The notes under the pieces were generated by a model that worked only from the letters and a program-made list of their open reading frames with translations, did no database searches and was not told where the DNA came from. 8,615 nucleotides of DNA, taken from CAVYPR01 sp052145775. GTDB lineage: Bacteria > Actinomycetota > Acidimicrobiia > Acidimicrobiales > RAAP-2. Positions 1 to 5,364 of the stretch are shown piece after piece; the stretch's first letter is position 1, and each line of letters begins with the position of its first letter. The stretch covers positions 1 to 8,615 of the forward strand of contig JBKQNY010000144.1 in assembly GCA_052145775.1 (NCBI GenBank). Direction: 5' to 3'. Made by a program: the position numbers and the translations under genes.

Positions 1-1
1 G

Positions 2-1069
2 AATTGGCAGAACGTCTTCGATGCGTCCAGCGGCTTCATGGAACCGAAACTCCTCAACGGTGCATTCGAGCCGGGGGCCGGTCCCGTGCCGGGGTTCGGC
101 ACCGATCCGCTCGACGGCTTCACCGAGACCGACTCCTTCGTATCGACGACCATGATCCCCTTCGACGTCAAGGGCCTCGTCGACGCCGAAGGTGGAGCCC
201 AGGCCTGGATCGCGCTCCTCAACGGTCTGACCTCGAGCGTCGTGGCCGACGGTACCGACCAGGTCCAAATGGGCGACGAGCCGTCGTTCGGCGTCCCCTG
301 GGAATACGACTACGTCGGCGTTCCATTCAAGACTCAAGAGGTCGTACGGGAGATCCAGGACCAGGACTACGCCGACAGCCCCACCGGTCTGGCGGGGAAC
401 GACGACCTCGGAGAGATGAGCTCGTGGTACGTGTGGTCTGCGCTCGGCGCGTACCCGGAGAATCCCGGGTCGTCCGAGGTCGTGCTCGGAAGCCCGCTCT
501 TCAAGGACATTGTCTTCCACCTGGGCGATGGCGGGACCGTCACCGAGAACGCCCCCGCCGCTGCTGACAACGCACCGTACGTACGGAGTCTGACCGTCAA
601 CGGGACGAGCCGGACACGGACTTACCTCCCTTCCAGCGTCTTCACCAAGGGCGGGACGTTGGACTGGACCCTCGCCACCTCGCCCAGCACCACGTGGGGC
701 GCTGCAGCCAAAGATGCGCCACCGTCCAGCACCGAGGGGTTGCTCCCCGCGCTCGGGTACGTGTCCAACAGCAATGGCAAGAGTCTCGTGGCCCCCGGAT
801 CGAGCGTGAACATCTCGCTAGGCGTCCAGAGCATGTCCAAGGGCTCCCAGCACATCAGCTGGAGCGCGACGTCGGAATCCGGCTCCGCCATCGCCGTGGA
901 GCCGGTTGCCGGAACCCTGACGGTCAACAGCGAGTCCAAGTTCGCGGAGCCGATCCAGCTCCACGTCCCGTCGGCCACGCCGGCGGGGACGTATACGGTG
1001 ACCTTCGCCCTGCACACGGCCAACGGCACCGCACTTCCGGACGTCGTCACGGAGGTCGAGGTTCCTTGA
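2..1069 (+). CDS. GH92 family alpha-mannosidase, C-terminal part (5' end outside window)
   Basis: The frame is open from base 2 to the TGA at 1067-1069, so this is the 3' part of a longer gene. The product would be a glycoside hydrolase family 92 exo-alpha-mannosidase, a calcium-dependent inverting enzyme usually exported to trim mannose from mannans or N-glycans. Visible GH92 motifs in order are NWQNVFD (2-22), DGFTE (113-127), GDEPSFGVPWEY (272-307) and GNDDLGEMSSWYVWSALG (395-448), then the GSPLF segment (488-502). By family knowledge and by-eye alignment, Glu in DGFTE (125-127) matches the general acid and the acidic pair in GNDD the base region. After the catalytic core, about 740-1066 encodes a beta-rich, Ser/Thr-rich domain resembling Ig-like or NEW3-type tails of actinobacterial glycosidases. 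The signal peptide and N-terminal domain lie outside the window. The linkage specificity cannot be told. No terminator is evident downstream. Confidence 0.93.
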   Translation, partial: NWQNVFDASSGFMEPKLLNGAFEPGAGPVPGFGTDPLDGFTETDSFVSTTMIPFDVKGLVDAEGGAQAWIALLNGLTSSVVADGTDQVQMGDEPSFGVPWEYDYVGVPFKTQEVVREIQDQDYADSPTGLAGNDDLGEMSSWYVWSALGAYPENPGSSEVVLGSPLFKDIVFHLGDGGTVTENAPAAADNAPYVRSLTVNGTSRTRTYLPSSVFTKGGTLDWTLATSPSTTWGAAAKDAPPSSTEGLLPALGYVSNSNGKSLVAPGSSVNISLGVQSMSKGSQHISWSATSESGSAIAVEPVAGTLTVNSESKFAEPIQLHVPSATPAGTYTVTFALHTANGTALPDVVTEVEVP

Positions 1070-1173
1070 GCCGCCAGGAGGTTTGGAGTATCTCGGGCAG
1101 GGACCTCGGGGATTTTGAGAAAGCACCTGGAGCGTAACTAGGCGCCGGGCTACCTGAGCCAATCAGTCGCCAG
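1070..1173. other. Intergenic stretch after the mannosidase
   Basis: About 100 bases between the mannosidase stop and the minus-strand gene remnant. I find no convincing hairpin with a T-tract, no RNA gene and no plausible coding frame. Frames crossing it are short and have no protein-like composition. It may contain debris from the same rearrangement that damaged the next two genes, but nothing in it shows that directly. Confidence 0.5.
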
Positions 1174-1320
1174 TTATGTTCGTTCGAGTTGCGCCAGCAC
1201 CTCGGCCACCCGAACGCGGATGTCGGCGGCGAAGTCGGAAGAACACATGTGCCCAATGCAATCTGGGAAGGGCACAGTTGCGATGCCTTTCTCCCGACAT
1301 AGGTCAAGCAAATGGGAGGC
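1174..1320 (-). pseudogene. 3' remnant of an unidentified gene (last 48 codons)
   Basis: On the minus strand, reading from 1320 down to the TAA at 1176-1174, one frame gives a protein-like tail. It starts ASHLLDLCREKG, continues IATVPFPDCIGHM and ends VAEVLAQLERT. It has alternating hydrophobic and polar residues, a plausible beta strand followed by a C-terminal amphipathic helix, and mostly G/C third positions. Reading the same frame further upstream (above about 1325) gives only Arg/Pro/Ala-rich sequence typical of non-coding high-GC DNA, and there is no start codon with a ribosome site. The piece therefore looks like the C-terminus of a gene whose front was lost. I do not recognise the family; the two Cys and one His in PFPDCIGHMC may be functional residues of the parent. 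Alternatively the frame is fortuitous, since the evidence is composition only. Confidence 0.4.
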
Positions 1321-1343
1321 GCCAGCCGGAGCAGTCCCGTGCC

Positions 1344-1598
1344 ACCGCAACCTTCGAGCTCGAGGGGGGCGTGCCGTTCGTCTCGGACACCGAATCAGCC
1401 AAGCAGCTGCAGGCGGCCGGTGTTCCCGACGAAGTCACCACCCAATTCCCGGCCGAGAACAGCTGCGCCCGGATCGACGCCCTGCGGACCGAGCTCAGGG
1501 TGGCGGCGCTGTACTCCGTGCTCGCTCCGTTCTTCACGGGGCTCGTCCCCGATGTCGCCGTCGGTCGCCGCTGGGACGAGGGGGCACCGGACCCCTGA
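1344..1598 (+). pseudogene. 3' remnant of an MFS transporter (last ~84 codons)
   Basis: The plus-strand frame ending in the TGA at 1596-1598 has convincing protein character from about 1344. It reads FELEGGVPFVSD, a Leu/Gln/Ala helix, AGVPDEV, then NSCARIDALRTELRVAAL and a hydrophobic stretch ending APFFTGLVPD. This order (GVxFVSD loop, AGV helix, ARIxxLR, last membrane helix, FFTxxxP) matches the final extracytoplasmic loop and last transmembrane helix of actinobacterial MFS drug-efflux-type permeases. A complete transporter of this kind has about 400-550 residues, so most of the protein is missing. Upstream in frame (1176-1343) the translation is Arg/Pro/Cys-rich and unlike a permease, with no membrane helices, so the gene is truncated rather than short. 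Its stop lies four bases from the stop of the convergent RDD gene. It is very unlikely to make a working transporter. Confidence 0.55.
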
Positions 1599-1602
1599 CC
1601 CG

Positions 1603-2121
1603 TTACCGCGCCTTCTGCGGCTCTGGCCGCCGGGCGAGGAACCGGAGCTTGGCCGACTTGGCGTCAAAGTCGTAGACGACGCAGGTGTCGGCGATGACGT
1701 CGTAGAGGGCACGCCTCTGGCGCCCGACGATGATGCCGAGGAATCCGAGACCAAAGCACACGAAGCCGAGCGGGAAGGTGACAACACGGACCGCTGCCCG
1801 TCCGGCGTGCAGGTCGGAGCCGTCCGACCGCACCACTCGCAACCCGAGCAGCGCCTTACCCGGCGTCTTCCCCGAGGCTGAGTAGCAGTACCAGTAGTAG
1901 AAGAACCACCACCCGGCCAGAGGGATGGACCACCAAGGAGACGAGGGGTTGACGGAGACGTCGGCTCCGACCACCAAGTGCAGGACGGCCGTGACCAGCG
2001 CCACCAGCGCGATGAAGCTGCCGAAGATGACCCCGGTGTCGACCACATAGGCCACGAACCGGGTAATGGCCCCCGCGTAGTGGCCCAGCAGGCTCGTTTC
2101 CTCGACCGTCGTCTTCGTCAC
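1603..2121 (-). CDS. RDD family membrane protein
   Basis: A 172-residue integral membrane protein of the RDD family (the domain named for a conserved Arg and two Asp). It starts at GTG 2121-2119, chosen because a GGAG (complement of 2127-2130) lies five bases upstream and the GTG overlaps the TGA of the preceding gene in a GTGA junction, implying translational coupling. Three membrane segments are visible at about residues 26-50, 62-80 and 112-133. Family marks are Arg21 with Asp28 at the start of the first segment, the SGKTPGK loop (83-89), and R137-ALYDVIADT-CVV near the end, equivalent to the family's RxLxDxIAxT pattern. The molecular role of RDD proteins is mostly unknown; some are linked to transport or osmotic response. 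A longer in-frame reading to 2622 only runs antisense-like through the neighbour and is rejected. Confidence 0.88.
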   Translation of the reverse strand: MTKTTVEETSLLGHYAGAITRFVAYVVDTGVIFGSFIALVALVTAVLHLVVGADVSVNPSSPWWSIPLAGWWFFYYWYCYSASGKTPGKALLGLRVVRSDGSDLHAGRAAVRVVTFPLGFVCFGLGFLGIIVGRQRRALYDVIADTCVVYDFDAKSAKLRFLARRPEPQKAR

Positions 2122-2945
2122 GGCTGCTCCACGTCGTTCTTGAGCAGGAGCGGCGGTCCCTCCGGGGCGTCGCCGAGTCGTTTCGGCATGGCCCTGGCGG
2201 CCCATCGGAAGATCAGCGAGTCGAGGCCGATCCCCTGGCGGCGGACGACGTCGAGCCCCTCCGAGGCCAGACCGCCGGTGGAGTGGGCGATGATCGCACC
2301 GAGATCGGTCTCCTCGACGAGCGCCGTGAGGTCGATCTTGGACACCACGGCGTTCAAGTCCAGCTGGTCGAGGAGCTGGTTGAGGTCGATCTTGGACAGC
2401 ACTGCGTTGAGGTCGACGTGCTCGAGGATGTCGCCGAGCGGTACGACATCGAGCGCTGCGTTGGCGGCCGAGCCCACGTAGACCGGGACTCGCTTGGTGG
2501 CCAAACTGGTCGCCTCGGTCCGGTACATCGCACCGCGCCGGCGGGCCGGCTCGAACACGCGCGACGCGGTCGCGGTCGAGGCACGCACCGCCGGCAGCCG
2601 GGAAGTAGCACGGGCCACCCACGCGCCGGTGTCCACTACGAGTTCGGCCGCGTCCAAGGCGACCCGTTGCCCGTCAAGGGCGAGTCCGAGCAGGGTGTCT
2701 CCACGCATGGTCCCGTCGGTCCTCACCTGCGGGCGGTCCTGGCCGGCGGCGGGGGCCCTCAAACTCCCCACGAGCCCGACGGTCATTTCCGTCAGCGTCT
2801 CGATCCGGCGGCGCCACGTGGGACGACGGCCGTTGGCGATCTGCCCCACCACAACGAGCGGCTCGCCCGAACCCGGCTGGTAGCTGTGGGCCTGGGCCGT
2901 GCTCTCCACCGCTCCGCTGCTATTTCCGGGGGTTTGCTCGGCCAT
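2118..2945 (-). CDS. Hypothetical protein with tandem nine-residue DLNxLLxxI repeats
   Basis: A 275-residue protein starting at ATG 2945-2943, with GGAGG (complement of 2953-2957) seven bases upstream. There is no signal peptide or clear membrane segment. Residues 1-40 are polar and low in complexity; about 41-175 is mixed alpha-helical with many Arg. Residues 178-222 hold five tandem nine-residue units beginning DLN, DLN, DLN, DLT and DLG, with the consensus DLNxLLxxI, preceded by one degenerate unit (169-177). After the repeats comes a conserved-looking segment with GLDVVRRQGIGLDSLIFRW. I recall similar Asp-Leu or Asp-Val nonapeptide repeats in uncharacterised actinobacterial proteins encoded beside RDD genes, but no function is known to me. 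Its stop overlaps the RDD start by four bases, so the two proteins are probably made in linked amounts and may act together at the membrane. Confidence 0.85.
   Translation of the reverse strand: MAEQTPGNSSGAVESTAQAHSYQPGSGEPLVVVGQIANGRRPTWRRRIETLTEMTVGLVGSLRAPAAGQDRPQVRTDGTMRGDTLLGLALDGQRVALDAAELVVDTGAWVARATSRLPAVRASTATASRVFEPARRRGAMYRTEATSLATKRVPVYVGSAANAALDVVPLGDILEHVDLNAVLSKIDLNQLLDQLDLNAVVSKIDLTALVEETDLGAIIAHSTGGLASEGLDVVRRQGIGLDSLIFRWAARAMPKRLGDAPEGPPLLLKNDVEQP
2280..2414 (-). repeat. Tandem 27-nt coding repeats (five units)
   Basis: Five in-frame 27-base units encode residues 178-222 of the 275-residue protein, each starting Asp-Leu. Units 1 and 3 are nearly the same (DLNAVLSKI and DLNAVVSKI), while units 2, 4 and 5 have drifted, suggesting an older 54-base duplication of a two-unit block followed by divergence. 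Hydrophobic residues fall at unit positions 2, 5, 6 and often 9, which would give a regular hydrophobic face. The repeat is in the protein and not a mobile or regulatory DNA repeat. Confidence 0.85.
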
Positions 2946-3028
2946 GCGACGGCCTCCAGCTGTCCCGCTCAGCCGCGCCGTAGCCGGGGACGGCCGGCGT
3001 GACGGTGGGTCGGCATGACGTCAGCTTG

Positions 3029-4507
3029 TCACGCAGCCGGCGAGACTGTGGCCAGGGCACCCCGGTCGCTCCCGTCGGGGGGTGTAGGAGGTTCCGGGCG
3101 ACCGCGGATGAGGATGAGGCCGACCTGCCAGACGACCTCCACGACCACGGCGGCGATCAGTCCCGCGAGGCTCAGCCAGAGGAAGACGACGCCGACCCCT
3201 ACCGCATAGCCGACGATCCGGAACCCGTCCACATGGGCCCGGATGAATGCGGCGACGTGCCCGAGGACGACCGGCACCTTTGCGGCCACCCGCTTCACCC
3301 AGGCCCTGATGCGGGCGGCCAGGGCGGACCCTCCGAACACGAAGGCCAGCACGGCGGCGATCACGCCCAGGATGATGACCAGCCACATGAACGAGATGAG
3401 ACCCGAGGTCGTGGCCTGCAGGATCGCCCGCATCGACCCCTTGGCCTGCCCGGTCTTTGCCAGGTTGACCACCTCATTGGTCGCCCAGATCGTCCCCGCC
3501 CACGTCACCAACCCCACGATCACCGCGGCGATGCCCATCTCGACCACCGTCCGGAGCCTCCACGGGGACACCACCAGGGCCAGCGCCGCAAGCACAACGG
3601 TCAGCAGCAGCATCAGGATCAACGCGCGGTGAAGCTTCTTCAGCGCGACCTGTGCGGTATGCAAGGTGTTGGACTTGAAGACCACGATCTGCCCGAAGTT
3701 CGGCGGAAGTGTCACGCCCAGCTTGTGGCTCAGCTGTTCGATCTGCTTCGAAGGCATCCCGCCCACAGTGGCGAGTGGTGGCACCTTGGACAGCAAACCC
3801 GAGAGGACTCCGTGCATCTCCAGGGTTGAGATGGTCTGATCGATCAGCGGGAGGGTGTTCAGCGCCACTTCGTTCCCATTGAGTACGAGATTCCCCTTGG
3901 TCTTGCCTTCGAGGAGGTTCACGGCAGACGAGTGTGCCTTGGCCACCGCGGCCAGGAGCACCTTCTGGAAGGTGGGGGACACCACGAGCTTGTGCACGGC
4001 GTTGTACACCACTTGGTGGAACGCACCTACCACCGGGGCCACGATGATCCGGGCCTTCTTCGGCAGCACCTTGTCGAACCGCTCCTTGGGATTCACCACG
4101 GTGACGACTTCGTTGGCGACATAGGTCGAGATCTGGTCCTGAACATTGGGGTCCTGGATCGCCGTATTGACGTGGGACACGAACACGTCGGTGTTGAGCA
4201 CCTGACGCACAGCCCAAATGGACAGTGACGACACGAAGAGGCAGATCGCGAAGAGCACGACCAGGAAGGCAGCGAAGAAGCGCCGCATCCGGCGAGGGCG
4301 GCGACCCCCTCGCTTGGACCCAGATCCCGCAGGGTCAGCCCCGACGTCTCCTTCACCGGCCTTGCTGCCGTCGGACGTCCCCTTCTCCACCGCACCCCCC
4401 GACTCGGCAGAGGGTTGCGGGCCACCTTGCTCGTCGAGGCCGGACCCGGACGAATTCGCGGGCTTGCCCGCGTCGCCGGGCGCTGTGTCTCCGTGCTGCT
4501 CGCTCAT
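3029..4507 (-). CDS. Integral membrane protein with large loop domain, unknown function
   Basis: A 492-residue protein. The ATG at 4507-4505 is chosen because GAGGAG (complement of 4517-4522) lies nine bases upstream; the frame stays open to 4756, but the extra 83 codons have no protein-like character. Residues 1-66 are a hydrophilic, Gly/Ser/Asp/Glu-rich tail, followed by a basic patch (GRRPRRMRR, 68-76) that should stay in the cytoplasm. Membrane segments are visible at about 77-98, 294-314, 322-342, 370-392 and 432-468 (one or two). Between the first and second lies a loop of nearly 200 residues, predicted outside the cell by the positive-inside rule, with the pattern TDVFVSHVNTAIQDPNVQD. 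This layout is familiar from uncharacterised actinobacterial membrane proteins with a DPxVQ-type loop; I know of no assigned activity. It is the first gene of a likely three-gene leftward operon, with 83 bases to the next gene. Confidence 0.85.
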   Translation of the reverse strand: MSEQHGDTAPGDAGKPANSSGSGLDEQGGPQPSAESGGAVEKGTSDGSKAGEGDVGADPAGSGSKRGGRRPRRMRRFFAAFLVVLFAICLFVSSLSIWAVRQVLNTDVFVSHVNTAIQDPNVQDQISTYVANEVVTVVNPKERFDKVLPKKARIIVAPVVGAFHQVVYNAVHKLVVSPTFQKVLLAAVAKAHSSAVNLLEGKTKGNLVLNGNEVALNTLPLIDQTISTLEMHGVLSGLLSKVPPLATVGGMPSKQIEQLSHKLGVTLPPNFGQIVVFKSNTLHTAQVALKKLHRALILMLLLTVVLAALALVVSPWRLRTVVEMGIAAVIVGLVTWAGTIWATNEVVNLAKTGQAKGSMRAILQATTSGLISFMWLVIILGVIAAVLAFVFGGSALAARIRAWVKRVAAKVPVVLGHVAAFIRAHVDGFRIVGYAVGVGVVFLWLSLAGLIAAVVVEVVWQVGLILIRGRPEPPTPPDGSDRGALATVSPAA

Positions 4508-4854
4508 CCCAGCTGTCTCCTCGCTCGGGGCCGCCTGCTGCCCGGGCCACATTCTTGTCGGCGCTGGGTCGAAGTTCCCGGACACCCCATGGTGATCCTT
4601 GCAGATCGCAATCAACCGATACGGAAATCCGAAGATGCGCACCGACGCCACGTCTCGCCTGGCTCGCCACGCAGGCACTGCGGAGGCCGGCATCGCGGCA
4701 GAGAACGGCGAAGAGTGCAGGCAGGCGGGCCGGCCATCAGGCGGAGCACGAGCCATCGGGTCGGAATCGCCTTTGAGCCCACTTGCGGCGACATTGCAAG
4801 GAAAAGCATCAGCGATGCGCCGCGAAGGGCACTCGGCTCATGTGGGCCGCTGGG

Positions 4855-4860
4855 TATACT
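4855..4860 (+). promoter_or_regulatory. Candidate -10 box of the SHOCT-protein gene
   Basis: TATACT lies 31 bases before the ATG at 4892 and is the best match to a housekeeping -10 element in the gap. It would place the transcript start near 4867 and give a short 5' leader of about 25 bases. No good TTGACA-like hexamer sits 16-18 bases upstream, so the promoter may depend on an activator or another sigma factor, or the call may be wrong. Confidence 0.4.
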
Positions 4861-4878
4861 CCGGAAAACCCCGCCCCT

Positions 4879-4891
4879 GAAAGGACCTTTC
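4879..4891 (+). promoter_or_regulatory. Ribosome-binding site inside a perfect palindrome
   Basis: GAAAGGACCTTTC is a perfect 6-bp inverted repeat around one central A. Its left arm contains the Shine-Dalgarno sequence AAAGGA (4880-4885), six bases before the ATG at 4892. In RNA it could fold only weakly, using the outer pairs; in DNA it would suit a dimeric repressor. Chance is not excluded because the element is short. Confidence 0.4.
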
Positions 4892-5284
4892 ATGCTTGCC
4901 AGCTCGTACCCCATCCTGGATCTGTTTTGGACGATGGCGATGTTCTTCCTGCTCTTCTTCTGGATCTTCATCCTCATCCAGATCATTATCGATATTTTCC
5001 GTAGCCACGACATGGGTGGGTTCGCCAAGGCCCTGTGGTTGATCGGTATCCTGATCTTCCCGCTGCTGGGCGTCCTCATCTACCTCATCGCCCGCGGCGG
5101 AAAGATGCACGAGCGCCAGATCGAGGCCGCCCAGGCACAACAGAAGGCGATGAACCAGTACATCAAGGAAACCGCCTCGTCGGGGTCGTCGGCGGACGAG
5201 CTCGCCAAGCTGGCCGACCTGAAGAGCAAGGGTGTGCTCTCAGACGCCGAGTTCGAGGCGCAGAAAGCCAAGCTGCTCAGCTAG
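4892..5284 (+). CDS. PLDc_N and SHOCT domain small membrane protein
   Basis: A 130-residue protein starting at ATG 4892, with AAAGGA six bases upstream. The N-terminal half carries two membrane segments (about residues 12-35 and 46-67) in the pattern of the PLDc_N (phospholipase D nuclease N-terminal-like) domain: a hydrophobic helix, the turn RSHDMGG, then ALWLIGILIFPLLGVLIYL. No phospholipase HKD motif is present, as is usual for these short stand-alone forms. Residues 72-95 form a charged, Gln-rich helix. The last part (about 103-129: ELAKLADLKSKGVLSDAEF) is a SHOCT domain, a short C-terminal helical pair thought to help oligomerisation or membrane-linked assembly. Proteins of this layout are common and largely uncharacterised in actinobacteria. 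It probably forms a single-gene transcript, with its own promoter candidate and a strong hairpin just after the stop. Confidence 0.9.
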   Translation: MLASSYPILDLFWTMAMFFLLFFWIFILIQIIIDIFRSHDMGGFAKALWLIGILIFPLLGVLIYLIARGGKMHERQIEAAQAQQKAMNQYIKETASSGSSADELAKLADLKSKGVLSDAEFEAQKAKLLS

Positions 5285-5301
5285 CTGTCGGTAGCGCCCT
5301 T

Positions 5302-5340
5302 GCGACACTGGCCGGCTCGCCAAGAGCCGGCCAGTGTCGC
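5302..5340 (+). terminator. Perfect 17-bp hairpin, likely terminator
   Basis: Arms 5302-5318 and 5324-5340 are exactly complementary over 17 bases and enclose the five-base loop GCCAA. The hairpin begins 17 bases after the TAG stop of the SHOCT gene and ends 24 bases before the ATG of the next gene. It is followed by GTCCTTTCC, a poor T-tract, as is common for actinobacterial terminators. Because the stem is symmetric it could also work from the other strand, but no gene approaches from that side. Confidence 0.8.
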
Positions 5341-5364
5341 GTCCTTTCCGGGGGAGACGGCTAC

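Larger units (their letters stand above)
4508..4891. other. Divergent intergenic region
   Basis: This 384-base gap separates the leftward membrane-protein operon from the rightward SHOCT gene and should hold both promoters. Visible are a ribosome site for the leftward gene (4517-4522), a candidate -10 box TATACT (4855-4860) for the rightward gene, a small inverted repeat GCATC-AGC-GATGC (4806-4818), and a palindrome over the rightward ribosome site. I could not place a convincing leftward -10/-35 pair. Open frames across it on both strands lack protein-like composition, so I call no gene here. Confidence 0.6.

Noticed and set aside
1579..1596. AGGGG/CCCCT stem at the end of the MFS remnant as a bidirectional terminator
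   Set aside because: Only five pairs with an eight-base loop, lying inside the coding end, and no T-tract on either side.
2122..2622. Longer RDD frame upstream of GTG 2121
   Set aside because: The added residues are Arg/Pro/Ala-rich and overlap the well-supported repeat-protein gene; the GTGA overlap gives a better start.
2283..3002. Plus-strand 239-codon frame, rich in Asp/Val/Glu repeats
   Set aside because: It is the complement of the nonapeptide-repeat gene; its apparent repeats are the shadow of the DLNxLLxxI coding repeat.
3016..3023. TGACGTCA palindrome after the membrane-protein gene
   Set aside because: An eight-base palindrome is expected by chance at this size, and it lies at the 3' end of a gene away from any promoter.
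2999..3829. Plus-strand 276-codon frame rich in His, Asp and Gln
   Set aside because: It is antisense to the membrane-protein gene; the His/Asp/Gln bias is the complement of Val/Ile/Leu codons.
4508..4756. N-terminal extension of the leftward membrane protein
   Set aside because: The frame is open, but the 83 extra residues are not protein-like, and ATG 4507 has GAGGAG at good spacing followed by a typical hydrophilic tail.
4599..4880. Plus-strand 93-codon frame in the divergent gap
   Set aside because: No ribosome site, no domain, and it overlaps the promoter candidate of the SHOCT gene; composition looks non-coding.
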